From Prevotella aurantiaca JCM 15754 (GTDB lineage: Bacteria; Bacteroidota; Bacteroidia; Bacteroidales; Bacteroidaceae): a stretch of DNA of 64,000 nt. Shown here one piece after another: positions 29,339 to 38,142 of the stretch. How positions within the stretch are numbered: position 1 is the first letter of the stretch; every line of letters starts with the position of its first letter. The position numbers and the translations under genes are program-made. Location of the stretch: contig NZ_BAKF01000010.1 of assembly GCF_000614025.1 (NCBI RefSeq), positions 1 to 64,000 of the forward strand. Reading direction: 5' to 3'. The notes beneath the pieces are model-generated. The model searched no databases. It saw only the letters and a list, made by a program, of their open reading frames with translations, and was not told the DNA's origin.

Positions 29339-30637
29339 ATGCTTGAGAAAAACATACGCGAACAAATCATTGATTTGATAAATCGGCAGGTTGTTCCTGC
29401 TGTTGGCTGTACCGAACCAATGGCGGTATCGCTCTGTACCGCACGTGCTACAGAATTATTGGGACAGAAACCAGAGAAAATAAAGGCTTTCTTATCTGCA
29501 AATATCTTAAAGAATGCAATGGGAGTGGGTATTCCTGGCACAGGAATGATAGGCTTACCAATTGCTATTTCTTTGGGTGCGCTCATCGGAAAATCGGAAT
29601 ATCAGCTTGAAGTAATTAAGGATTTGACGCCCGAAACCTTGGAAGAGGGAAAGCAATATGTAGCAGAAAACCGCATAGACATAAAGCTAAAGGAGGGAAT
29701 TACCGAGAAATTGTACATCGAAATGATATGTGAAGCAGGTGGAAAGAAGGCTACTGCCATTATATCTAAGACGCATACGAACTTTGTTTACGAAGAAGTA
29801 GATGGTAAAATAGTGCTTGATGCACAGTCATCTACTGAAGATGGTGCGCCAACCAATAACGATGATATTCAGTTAAACCTAAAAATGGTGTGGGATTTCG
29901 CTACAACGACACCTATAAACGAGATAGATTTCATCTTAGAAGCTAAGCGTTACAACATGAATGCGGCTGAAGAGGCTTTGAAAGGAAACTATGGACACTG
30001 CGTTGGTAAGAGTATGGACCGCCCATTGAGCCGCGGTTTGTTCGGAAATAGCATCTATTCGCACATTCTTTCTAAGACTGCGTCAGCCTGTGATGCCCGT
30101 ATGGGCGGAGCAATGGTGCCTGTTATGAGTAACAGTGGCTCTGGAAACCAAGGCATTTGTGCGACAAACCCAGTCGTAGTATTCGCTAAAGAGAACGAAA
30201 ACACACCTGATGAGCTTGTTCGCGCACTTACATTAAGCCACCTTACAGCCATTTACATTAAGCAAAACCTTGGGACTTTATCAGCATTATGCGGTTGTAT
30301 CGTTGCATGCACAGGTTCAAGCTGTGGTATAACCTACTTGATGGGTGGCGACTACAACAACATTTGCTATTCTATAAAGAATATGATAGCTAACCTTACA
30401 GGTATGGTTTGCGACGGAGCGAAGCCAAGTTGCGCTCTGAAAGTTTCATCTGGCGTTTCTACTGCTGTGCTTTCTGCTATGTTGTCAATGGAAAATCACC
30501 ATGTAACAGAGGCTGAAGGTATCATCGATAAGGACATTGATAAGTCTATTCGTAACCTTACCAGCTTGGGCAAGGACGCTATGAACGAAATGGATATAAT
30601 GGTCTTAGACATTATGACAAGTAAAGGTGCTTGCTAA
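29339..30637 (+). CDS. L-cysteine desulfidase family protein (CyuA/YhaM-like)
   Basis: A 432-residue cytoplasmic protein of the UPF0597/L-cysteine desulfidase family. VPAVGCTEPMAVSLC carries the conserved N-terminal Cys, and several later cysteines (CGCIVACTGSSCGITYLMGG, MVCDGAKPSCALKV) could hold an Fe-S cluster, as in the serine-dehydratase-like members. The reaction would be cysteine to pyruvate, ammonia and sulfide. It is divergent from the thiamine operon, whose Thi4 needs sulfide. A strong terminator follows. Confidence 0.85.
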   Translation: MLEKNIREQIIDLINRQVVPAVGCTEPMAVSLCTARATELLGQKPEKIKAFLSANILKNAMGVGIPGTGMIGLPIAISLGALIGKSEYQLEVIKDLTPETLEEGKQYVAENRIDIKLKEGITEKLYIEMICEAGGKKATAIISKTHTNFVYEEVDGKIVLDAQSSTEDGAPTNNDDIQLNLKMVWDFATTTPINEIDFILEAKRYNMNAAEEALKGNYGHCVGKSMDRPLSRGLFGNSIYSHILSKTASACDARMGGAMVPVMSNSGSGNQGICATNPVVVFAKENENTPDELVRALTLSHLTAIYIKQNLGTLSALCGCIVACTGSSCGITYLMGGDYNNICYSIKNMIANLTGMVCDGAKPSCALKVSSGVSTAVLSAMLSMENHHVTEAEGIIDKDIDKSIRNLTSLGKDAMNEMDIMVLDIMTSKGAC

Positions 30638-30658
30638 AATATACACCTAAAGAATATG

Positions 30659-30695
30659 AAAAAGGTTCGCATACAATCCGTGTGCGAACCTTTTT
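30659..30695 (+). terminator. Rho-independent terminator after the desulfidase gene
   Basis: AAAAAGGTTCGCA (30659-30671) pairs with TGCGAACCTTTTT (30683-30695). The flanking A and T runs make it usable in both directions, so it could also serve the TonB receptor gene. Confidence 0.85.
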
Positions 30696-30776
30696 GCTAA
30701 TATTATCAATGAAAAACGTATCCTTAACGTGAGTTCGATGATTTTATCGGTTGTTTCATCGTGTGCGAAACCGCTT

Positions 30777-30896
30777 TCATACTCCATAAGTAAGGTGCGT
30801 TTATATACCACTCGTGGTATACACTTGCATATCACTCGTGGTATATGCTCATACCCCACTCGTGGTATGCGTTTGTGTATTACGAGTAAAGTATCA
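30777..30896. repeat. 24-bp tandem repeat of palindromes
   Basis: Palindromic 16-mers ATACCACTCGTGGTAT, ATATCACTCGTGGTAT and ACCCCACTCGTGGTAT start at 30805, 30829 and 30853, exactly 24 bp apart. Degenerate units flank them at 30777 and 30873. They lie between the desulfidase terminator and the 3' end of the TonB receptor gene. Confidence 0.75.
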
Positions 30897-30953
30897 CCCT
30901 ATTTACAAACAATTAAGGGCTGTGAACCTACATCTTGTCAGCTTGAACTCTCA

Positions 30954-33413
30954 TTAGAGGGTGATGCTAACGCCTGCATACCATGTAGCGCCATATACAG
31001 GAGCATACATAAATGCTGCATCGTCGCCATGCTTCTCGTCTTGAAGATAGCTGAAGACATTCTTTCCACCACCATAAATATTGAATGCACCGATGCGTTT
31101 AGCTACGCGAACGTTCCACAAAGTGAAAGGAGTTGTCTTCTTAATCTTAGATGTTTCAGGAGCATCTTCAGAGTTATAGTCGATGTACATCGTACCTTGG
31201 AGCGAGCCAGTAACTGAGAACGACCAAGTGCCAGGAGTGTATTCGAGGATTAAATCGCCTGTCATAGCTGGGAAACGAGATATAAACTTACTGTCTTTAG
31301 CGTACGCTAAGCGCTGAGGAGCTTCCTTACACTCGTCAGATAGAGGGTCAGACCATTCTGAACGCTCATGTTTGAACTTGCCTTGATTGATTGTCCAGTT
31401 CAGTCCAGTCTTGAAATTGCTAAGCGGATTCCACTTTATTCCAAGCTCAATGCCCTGCACATACGCGTCGTCAACGTTCTCCCACTGGTATGTATAGCCA
31501 AATTTCTTCACGTCTTCGCTTGCTGGAGCAAACTGAATCTTATCCTTTAAGTCGGTACGGAAGATGTTTGCGCTCAACTGAACATTCTTTGTATAGTAGT
31601 CAGCAGAGAAGTTATAGCTGATAGAACGCTCACCTTTGAGGTCTGATGACTTCCATACACGTGGCGAACCAGAGCATAGGTGCAGGTCTTCAGAGAATCC
31701 GTAAGGAGCACGGAAGCCAGTACCAACATTAGCACGGAGTACGAATGAAGGGCTAACAGCGTACTTAATAGCAAGACGAGGGTTGAATGAAGTCTTGCTG
31801 AAGTGGGTCAATGGGAATGCAGAATCAGAAACCTTCTGACTTGTTGCATACTCTTCGCCAGAAGAGTGGTTATCAATACGCAAGCCAGGAACTACGGTAA
31901 GCTTAGGTGTTACATTCCATTCGTCTTGAATAAAGAAGCCAAACTCGTTTGCATGTTTCTTACCAATAGATGTATAAGGAATGCCAAAGTAAGGGTTACC
32001 GCGTTCGTCGTCTGCTGAAATAATGTAGAGACCAGTTTCGCGCAAGCGTGTAAAGTAACCTTGAACACCCGCAAGTACAGTGTGTTTACCAAAGATTGAG
32101 GTCAGCGTAAGCGAAGGAGTGAATGTATTTTCCTTAGCAATGTAAGGGCGCATCAGCTCAACATCAGGGCTAACACCTTCTGGATGCGTTGCATCGGTGG
32201 TTGCTTCTTTGTAGTTAGATAGGAATGTATCGTTCGTAGCGTTACGCTTATGGTGAACGTAAGCCATTGCTAAGTTAAGCTCTGAGCGCGATCCGAGAGG
32301 CAATGTGTAAGCCAAATCGGTTGTAATACGGTTGGTACGGATGTTCTCTGTGCCTTCAGAGTAAGGGTTAAGGAATAGATTATCCTTCATATTTCCGCCA
32401 TATCGCAGTTCGTCCATGGCCTTTGTGCGTAGCACAAGCTTATCGTTATGAGTGAAAGGGCTATATATGTAAATGCTTGCACCTACGTTATTCATCAGAC
32501 TATAAACGCGATCAGAGATTTGGTCTTTATGTTTTACCACGTCACGAGTAAGTCCGTCCTGTGTAGCATCTACTGCATCTTCTTCTGTACGTTGCGCTGT
32601 TACCAGTAAACCGATATTCTTATAGCGCATAGAACCAGCACCCTTGTAGCTCTTATGGCCGAAGTTGCCATATTGTATGTCTGCTGTTACTGAAGGTTCG
32701 AGGGTAGGTTCCTTTGAAATAATGTTGATAGCACCAGCTACTGCGCTACTTCCATAGAGAGCAGAACCAGCACCTTTCACTACTTCAAGGCGGTCAATAT
32801 CGTTTGTTCCCATCTGTTGCAAGCCATAAACTCCAGCCAATCCTGAATAAACAGGCTCGCCATCGAGGAGCACTTGAGTATGTTCTGCGCCAAGACCTTG
32901 CATACGAACCATTGAGAAGTTACAGAATTGGCACTGTTGTTCTACACGAATACCAGGCATACCTTCCAATGCATCGTAGATATTAAGAGCGTTTTTACGC
33001 TTGAGCGCCTGCGATGTTAGCACCTCAGTACGTATTGGAACGTTCTTAACAAAGTGCTCTGTGCGCGTACCAGTTACCACAACTTGGCTGAGTTCCAAGG
33101 CATCTTTGTCAAGCTTAAAGTATGCGCCAGTACCTTTACCATAAATCATTTCAACCTCAAGTTCCTGTTCTTGGTAACCATCAAGGTTTGCAACGACTAT
33201 TTGTTTGCCCAATGGCAGGTCTGACATCTTAAAGTGTCCCGAAGCATCACACTTGGTTTTTAAGGTTGTTCCCTTCACTGTGATGGTAGCATAGGGAAGA
33301 TGTGCGCCTGTCTCTTTGGCCTTAACGTCGCCGAAGAGCACAGCGTCTGTACCCTGCGCCATTGCTATTACGGCACAAAGTAAGCTAAGAAATAAAGTAA
33401 GATTTCTTTTCAT
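30954..33413 (-). CDS. TonB-dependent outer-membrane receptor
   Basis: About 819 residues from the ATG at 33413 with signal peptide MKRNLTLFLSLLCAVIAMAQ. A carboxypeptidase-D-regulatory-like domain (about 25-105) is followed by a plug (about 120-230, with SQVVVTGTRTEHFVKNVPI and a QCQFCNFSMVRMQGLG segment) and a 22-strand-type barrel ending ATWYAGVSITL with the usual terminal aromatic/hydrophobic pattern. It imports a ligand, perhaps a metal complex or cofactor; the CQFC pair in the plug is notable, but the ligand cannot be told. A -7 box TACCTTTG lies at 33471-33464. Confidence 0.9.
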   Translation of the reverse strand: MKRNLTLFLSLLCAVIAMAQGTDAVLFGDVKAKETGAHLPYATITVKGTTLKTKCDASGHFKMSDLPLGKQIVVANLDGYQEQELEVEMIYGKGTGAYFKLDKDALELSQVVVTGTRTEHFVKNVPIRTEVLTSQALKRKNALNIYDALEGMPGIRVEQQCQFCNFSMVRMQGLGAEHTQVLLDGEPVYSGLAGVYGLQQMGTNDIDRLEVVKGAGSALYGSSAVAGAINIISKEPTLEPSVTADIQYGNFGHKSYKGAGSMRYKNIGLLVTAQRTEEDAVDATQDGLTRDVVKHKDQISDRVYSLMNNVGASIYIYSPFTHNDKLVLRTKAMDELRYGGNMKDNLFLNPYSEGTENIRTNRITTDLAYTLPLGSRSELNLAMAYVHHKRNATNDTFLSNYKEATTDATHPEGVSPDVELMRPYIAKENTFTPSLTLTSIFGKHTVLAGVQGYFTRLRETGLYIISADDERGNPYFGIPYTSIGKKHANEFGFFIQDEWNVTPKLTVVPGLRIDNHSSGEEYATSQKVSDSAFPLTHFSKTSFNPRLAIKYAVSPSFVLRANVGTGFRAPYGFSEDLHLCSGSPRVWKSSDLKGERSISYNFSADYYTKNVQLSANIFRTDLKDKIQFAPASEDVKKFGYTYQWENVDDAYVQGIELGIKWNPLSNFKTGLNWTINQGKFKHERSEWSDPLSDECKEAPQRLAYAKDSKFISRFPAMTGDLILEYTPGTWSFSVTGSLQGTMYIDYNSEDAPETSKIKKTTPFTLWNVRVAKRIGAFNIYGGGKNVFSYLQDEKHGDDAAFMYAPVYGATWYAGVSITL

Positions 33414-33463
33414 ATATAACAAATCTATTTATTAGGTTTATATTTAATTATAAAATTAAGGTG

Positions 33464-33471
33464 CAAAGGTA
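33464..33471 (-). promoter_or_regulatory. Promoter -7 box of the TonB receptor gene
   Basis: TACCTTTG on the minus strand, 51 bases before the ATG, with a weak ATTG about 20 bp upstream. The 33414-33870 gap also holds the plus-strand promoter at 33792; nothing else is seen. Confidence 0.55.
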
Positions 33472-33791
33472 TTTATTTATCAGGCAATTAGCAATACTTA
33501 ATAATTAGTAAACGTATTGTTATGCAGCGTATTTTTATCTTTATTGCGATTTGTTTCTCTATGGTTTTAGTTTATTATAGAATATCTTTATTTTGTTATT
33601 ATTATAACGATTATGTGTTAAAAATAGTAATTTATGTTCGAATTACATAAATAAAAGTAAAATAGAACAAGCACTTCTTCCATTTTATTTGTATTTATAT
33701 TATACCTATAAAAGACGATATAGCTCATCAGTACCATTCTTTTCATAGTTTGAAAGTATAGGGATTTTCCATTCAATAATAGGCATACACC

Positions 33792-33823
33792 TTTGGCTGT
33801 GTGGGAAATTACCGCTACTTTTG
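33792..33823 (+). promoter_or_regulatory. Promoter of the Tyr/Asn-rich lipoprotein gene
   Basis: TTTG at 33792-33795, 20 bp, then TACTTTTG at 33816-33823. The ATG is 47 bases downstream. Confidence 0.8.
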
Positions 33824-33870
33824 CATCATAAACTTGAACAAAAGTACAATAATTTTAAAACTATAAAGTC

Positions 33871-34947
33871 ATGAAACGTCAATATATATTATTTTGGGGT
33901 GCTGTTACAGCGATGATGTCTCTCACTTCGTGTGACACTTTGCTTGCGATAGATGGCGGTTCTTCAGGTGCAGTTTATCCCTCAGGAGGTTCTGTTTACA
34001 ATGCTGGTTACGGCTCAAGATACGACAGAGGCTATTCCTATTCAAGTATGCGATACGAAGAAGCACGTCGAGAGGCGTTGTTCTTGTCCGACAAAATGGC
34101 TTACGAATTGGGGCTTAACGATGCTCAATATGAGGCTATCTACGAGATAAACCTTGACTATCTGCTCAATATGCGTGGTGAAAACTCTATCTATGGCGAC
34201 TATTGGGCACGTCGAAACAGTGATATTTTCTATGTATTGAACGCTACTCAGTACAACTACTTCGTAAATATGGACTACTTCTATCGCCCCGTTTACTGGT
34301 ACGACAATACGTATGCGTTCAGTATTTACAACCGATACGACAACCCGCGCTACTATTATTGCCAGCGTCCGATTTACTATGACACTTATAGAGGCGGCCG
34401 AAATCTGCTCAGCGAAAGCTATTATGCAGGCCGATTTGGCAAGCGTACGGGTCAGCCAGTGGTAATATACCGCGACAATGGCAACTTTGGTAGCTACAAT
34501 AACAGCAATTCGCGTGTTGTGCAAACACCACAACCCAGCAACAACGATAGCCAACCATCGTTTGGAAACCAACGTCGCAACAACGATAGAAACGACAGAG
34601 CAAGCTTCGGAAACGCCACAATACAAGGTCGTCCGTACGAGCTTCAGCCACAAAGAACACCACAGCGACGCGACAATAACAGCAGTTTCGGTGGCTCACG
34701 TCAAGGAAATACGCCGCAAAACTCTGACTTCGGCAATAATAACAGTAGGGGACACAATGCTGAACGTACCTTCTCGTTCGGGTCAGATAACCATCGTCCA
34801 AGTACACCACCGTCGAATAACGGCTTCAATAATAACGGAGGCAACAGAAGTTCGTTTGGTAACAGCACTCCACGTTCTACCATACAACCCGCTCAAACAG
34901 TAGAACGCCCTGCACAGAACAATGGTTCTTTCGGAGGACATAGATAA
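33871..34947 (+). CDS. Low-complexity Tyr/Asn-rich lipoprotein with SFG repeats
   Basis: A 358-residue protein with lipobox SLTSC (Cys20). Residues about 60-180 are rich in Tyr and Arg and contain a helical ALFLSDKMAYELGLNDAQYEAIYEINLDYL segment. From about 200 the chain is Asn/Arg/Ser/Gln-rich, with repeated FG-type motifs (PSFGN, ASFGN, SSFGG, SDFGN, FSFGS, SSFGN, GSFGG) spaced irregularly. It should be a disordered envelope protein. I do not recognise a function. The next gene starts 12 bases later and is probably cotranscribed. Confidence 0.75.
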   Translation: MKRQYILFWGAVTAMMSLTSCDTLLAIDGGSSGAVYPSGGSVYNAGYGSRYDRGYSYSSMRYEEARREALFLSDKMAYELGLNDAQYEAIYEINLDYLLNMRGENSIYGDYWARRNSDIFYVLNATQYNYFVNMDYFYRPVYWYDNTYAFSIYNRYDNPRYYYCQRPIYYDTYRGGRNLLSESYYAGRFGKRTGQPVVIYRDNGNFGSYNNSNSRVVQTPQPSNNDSQPSFGNQRRNNDRNDRASFGNATIQGRPYELQPQRTPQRRDNNSSFGGSRQGNTPQNSDFGNNNSRGHNAERTFSFGSDNHRPSTPPSNNGFNNNGGNRSSFGNSTPRSTIQPAQTVERPAQNNGSFGGHR

Positions 34948-34959
34948 GAAATTAGATAT

Positions 34960-35664
34960 ATGCGCATAACAACTGTTAGCCGCTACAAGGTGGTAGCAGC
35001 AATGACAAGGGGATTTTTTCAAGCCTTTATAAGTGGTAATGTAGATGCCAAACAGCCTGGAAAGAAAGAGATAGCCCCCTTGGAGTACAAGAAAATAATA
35101 GCCGACAACTACGAAAAGTTGTCGGCTTGTTACGTTTCAGTGATGTTTCCAATTCTCATTCGTCTGAATTATGCAGACGGAGAGGCTGTTGCTGAAGACA
35201 TGAAACGAAGAAACTTTAGTAACGAAACATCGCCAAAGATTCTTCTTCGCTATGCTTGTGGCTCGAAAGAAGTGTACGATGCCGCCATTAAAGAGTATCA
35301 ACAACAGATTGCTATCCTGCTTACAGGACGGCTACAGACCATAACTGAGTTCTTCGAGAACTACGAACGTGGTACAAAAGAGGTCGAATCGGTTGATGTT
35401 GCCCTTGCTATCCGTTCTATGGTGCGTACACAGATGATGGCATATAGCATGGTACTGAAAGCAGCAAACCCAGAAATGGCAACCTTACACCAGGCTACCG
35501 TCTTCCGCCTGATGCTGCAAGGCACAATGGCACTGCTACACGAAGAACCTGTTTCGCTCGAAGGCGACAACTTAGAACTTATCTTTCGCCGTGTAGCACT
35601 GAACTCTGACAACTTCGAAGTGCTGATGAACGAGATGAACCAAGCCTACGGAGATTTGGTGTAA
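34960..35664 (+). CDS. Uncharacterised alpha-helical protein, 234 residues
   Basis: A soluble, mostly helical protein with no signal peptide, no membrane segment and no motif I recognise. The second half, from about residue 105 (YDAAIKEYQQQIAILLTGRLQTITEFFENYERG), looks like a helical bundle. The gene starts 12 bases after the lipoprotein gene and is very likely in one operon with it. The exact start is uncertain; an ATG at 35002 would remove the first 14 residues. Confidence 0.65.
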   Translation: MRITTVSRYKVVAAMTRGFFQAFISGNVDAKQPGKKEIAPLEYKKIIADNYEKLSACYVSVMFPILIRLNYADGEAVAEDMKRRNFSNETSPKILLRYACGSKEVYDAAIKEYQQQIAILLTGRLQTITEFFENYERGTKEVESVDVALAIRSMVRTQMMAYSMVLKAANPEMATLHQATVFRLMLQGTMALLHEEPVSLEGDNLELIFRRVALNSDNFEVLMNEMNQAYGDLV

Positions 35665-35692
35665 AAAGACGAACGATAACACAAGATAGTTT

Positions 35693-35837
35693 TAAATATT
35701 TTTCACAAACGAATCTATTGTGTAACCATCTCTTTATCAACGTGTTGCAATACCCATTGTTTTGCGTTGTAAAAGCGCCTATTTTGCACGACAAAAGCGC
35801 CTGTTTTGCAATGCAAAACAGGCGCTTTTACAATGTC
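35693..35837 (+). repeat. Dispersed 145-bp palindromic intergenic element, copy C
   Basis: Inverted relative to copies A and B. It runs from AAATATTTTTCA through TTATCAACGTGTTGCAA, CCCATTGTTTTGCGTTGT and two GCAAAAG-n-GCCTGTTTTGC-type modules to a CAAAACAGGCGCTTTTAC end. It fills the gap between two convergent genes. Confidence 0.85.
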
Positions 35838-35976
35838 AAATAATCTGTTTTCATTTTTTAACACAACGTCCTCGTTGAACGATGGTATTTGTTATCACTT
35901 TTTAACATAGAGCGATTTGCAAACTAAAGACTATTTCCGGTCTATAAATTCGAATATTTTGCTTTCAGCAAAACAC

Positions 35977-36963
35977 CTAAAAGCAGACGTAAGGTTGTAG
36001 GCGTTCGATTACGTCGGGAGGGAAATCCTTGAGCAATCGGAGTTGCGAAAGACTGCTTAATTTGCCCTTTAGTCGTCTGTATTCAGCTATTTGACGTGCC
36101 ATATAAAAGTTGATGTAAGGGTGGCGGCGCAACTGTGACACCGTAAGTGTGTTTAGATTAAGGCGCTTGGGTTGCGCATTGCGCACTTCAAAGAAGGGGA
36201 GCGACTCTGCAGGAAAATCATCTATCTCCTTCAGCTGTCCCACTTCGACATAACCGCCAAGCCGTTCGCCATAGGCGACAATAGCCTTTGCCCACCCAGA
36301 ACCAATGCCTGGAACCTTCTTTAGCATCGTTGTATCGGCATGAGTGAGGTTGATATGTTCGCCCACCTTTATTTTAATAGGATAGCGAATCGTATCCCTG
36401 TCATACTTCTTGTATGGTTTGTACGCATCGTTCTGCTTGTAAGCCTCGTACGCTTCATGCAGTTTGCGTTGTTCTTCAGCCCTTTCACGTTCGTAACCTC
36501 GTATGTTTTCCATGGTGAAAGCAGGTTGATAGTCGTCGCCAATTGTGATGTAAGGTTCTAAATCGCGATACTGTTTACGTGTCAGACCATAGACTTTGGC
36601 AAACGCTTGAGGCGAACGGAATACGCCACCCTTCGCTCTGTATTTGTAAATGTTGCGTATTTGGTATGGCGCAAGGCCTAAACGACTAAGTTGTAAGCTA
36701 TCAGCTGTATTTGGATCAAAGGGAAATAACTCAATATTCTTACCATTTTCCAGTTCATAATGGCTTCGATTGCCTGTATTTTTTCCTCTATTCAGCCCTT
36801 GTTCAGTGGCAAATGCAGAGCTATCTGCGGCGTTTAGTGGTGTGCGTCCATGTTTGTTGCCCAGTAAGAACATGGCTCCAAGTACAGCAAGGGCAAGGCA
36901 TAACAGAAAAGCAAGTACCTTTCTGTCAGATTTTTGCAGATAAAATAATTCACGAAAATCCAT
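35977..36963 (-). CDS. ComEA-like helix-hairpin-helix protein
   Basis: A 328-residue protein with one N-terminal membrane helix (about residues 17-34). Several helix-hairpin-helix repeats follow: FDPNTADSLQLSRLGL, LTHADTTMLKKVPGIGSGWAKAIVAYGERLGG, and a C-terminal LNLNTLTVSQLRRHPYINFYMARQIAEYRRLKG. HhH pairs of this kind bind DNA; ComEA binds DNA during uptake in competent bacteria. Three or more hairpins is more than classical ComEA has, but this seems common in Bacteroidetes. A link to the comM-like gene is only suggestive. Confidence 0.8.
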   Translation of the reverse strand: MDFRELFYLQKSDRKVLAFLLCLALAVLGAMFLLGNKHGRTPLNAADSSAFATEQGLNRGKNTGNRSHYELENGKNIELFPFDPNTADSLQLSRLGLAPYQIRNIYKYRAKGGVFRSPQAFAKVYGLTRKQYRDLEPYITIGDDYQPAFTMENIRGYERERAEEQRKLHEAYEAYKQNDAYKPYKKYDRDTIRYPIKIKVGEHINLTHADTTMLKKVPGIGSGWAKAIVAYGERLGGYVEVGQLKEIDDFPAESLPFFEVRNAQPKRLNLNTLTVSQLRRHPYINFYMARQIAEYRRLKGKLSSLSQLRLLKDFPPDVIERLQPYVCF

Positions 36964-37027
36964 GGTGTGGAATGTGTTTGTTTTCAGATTATTCAGTCAA
37001 AAGACTGTGGAAGTACAAAAATATTGT

Positions 37028-37035
37028 TATTTTTG
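37028..37035 (+). promoter_or_regulatory. Promoter -7 box of the VanZ gene
   Basis: TATTTTTG, 20 bases before the ATG at 37056. No clear -33 box. Confidence 0.5.
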
Positions 37036-37055
37036 CACTAAAATAGAATAGGTTT

Positions 37056-37448
37056 ATGAATAAAATTCTTCACGTATTACGCAAGTTTCCAATGTCTGTT
37101 GGCATGACGATAGTTATTCTAATCGTTTCGTTAGTGCCTATTCCAGAAACGCCACTCAGTGGTATCACACTCATAGACAAGTGGACACACATAGGTTTAT
37201 ATGCTGTTTTGGGACTGACAGTGGCGCACGAATACTTCCATAACTACAAGCACGTAACACGAAAGGGTATGTTCTTAGGCATTTGGCTGCTACCTACGCT
37301 GCTGGGAGGGGCCATAGAACTGCTTCAAGCCTATTGTACCAACGGGAATAGGAGTGGCGAATGGCTCGACTTCGTTGCCGATATGGTGGGCTGTAGCCTC
37401 GCTTTGGTTATCGGAACTCTGCTGGTAAGGTATCTTTCCAAACGCTAA
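37056..37448 (+). CDS. VanZ-family membrane protein
   Basis: A 130-residue protein with four membrane helices and the VanZ-type sequences IDKWTHIGLYAVLGLTVA and EWLDFVADMVGCSLALVIG. The family is named for a teicoplanin-resistance gene, but the normal role of stand-alone copies is unclear. Its 3' end overlaps the convergent CYTH gene by about 41 bases. Confidence 0.8.
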   Translation: MNKILHVLRKFPMSVGMTIVILIVSLVPIPETPLSGITLIDKWTHIGLYAVLGLTVAHEYFHNYKHVTRKGMFLGIWLLPTLLGGAIELLQAYCTNGNRSGEWLDFVADMVGCSLALVIGTLLVRYLSKR

Positions 37449-37908
37449 ACGGATTGTGACGCATCTGCCGATTGTAGAAGCGAGGGTCTCCTGTAACTTC
37501 TATTCCTATGAAATCGGGTTTCTCAAATGTCTCTGTTGGACTGCTTAACTCTACTTCTGCCATTACAAGACCTTCGTTTGCACCATGGAATTCGTCTACT
37601 TCGAAAACGTGATTGCCACTTTTTATAAGATAGCGGTGCTTGTCTATGATGCCTTTTTCGCACAGACGAAGAAGTTGTTCAGCCTCTTCGAGCGTTATTT
37701 CCTTCTCAAATTCATAGCGAGAAAGACCTCCATCGTTCGATTTTCCCTTAATGGTTAGGTAGCCTTTGTCGTCGCGAATACGTACACGCACAGTGTTAAT
37801 AGCTGCAAAATAGCCTTGCTGAACGTGACTAACGCTATATGCTCTGCTTTTCCAATCGATATTCTTATGAACGAGAAACTTGCGTTCTATTTCTAATCCG
37901 CTGCTCAT
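37408..37908 (-). CDS. CYTH-domain protein (triphosphate tunnel enzyme)
   Basis: A 166-residue protein with the diagnostic N-terminal EIERKFL motif, a central RVRIRDDKGYLTIKGK and alternating acidic strands such as FEVDEFHGANEGLVMAEVEL. These are the charged tunnel residues of the CYTH superfamily, which cleaves inorganic tripolyphosphate or thiamine triphosphate, or less often makes cAMP. The exact substrate is unclear. It lies 6 bases downstream of the 45-residue gene. Confidence 0.88.
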   Translation of the reverse strand: MSSGLEIERKFLVHKNIDWKSRAYSVSHVQQGYFAAINTVRVRIRDDKGYLTIKGKSNDGGLSRYEFEKEITLEEAEQLLRLCEKGIIDKHRYLIKSGNHVFEVDEFHGANEGLVMAEVELSSPTETFEKPDFIGIEVTGDPRFYNRQMRHNPFSVWKDTLPAEFR

Positions 37909-37914
37909 TTGTAA

Positions 37915-38052
37915 TTAGATATACATTGCCCAAGACATTAAAATAAGAGCTAATATCATGAGGCATATAACAATCCACTTGATAACAGTCTTTGCTTGTT
38001 TCTCTTGGCGCACCTCGCGTGCTTTCTTCTGACTTTTACTTTTGTTGCTCAT
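37915..38052 (-). CDS. Small basic membrane protein, 45 residues
   Basis: From the ATG at 38052: MSNKSKSQKKAREVRQEKQ, very basic, followed by one hydrophobic helix (VIKWIVICLMILALILMSW, about residues 23-41) and a short end. The stop is 6 bases before the CYTH gene start. The composition and tight linkage suggest a real short gene. I do not know its function. Confidence 0.7.
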   Translation of the reverse strand: MSNKSKSQKKAREVRQEKQAKTVIKWIVICLMILALILMSWAMYI

Positions 38053-38142
38053 AATGATATTATTTTATGTGAGAAGCCATTGCAACTCCTCGCAGGTTAG
38101 TATATATAATAAGGTGAAAAAAGGTTATTAGGTCCACCTTTT

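Noticed and set aside
30729..31217. Plus-strand open frame of 162 codons with an 8-residue repeat
   Set aside because: It runs antisense into the TonB receptor gene, and the repeat comes from the 24-bp palindrome array; no promoter or family resemblance.
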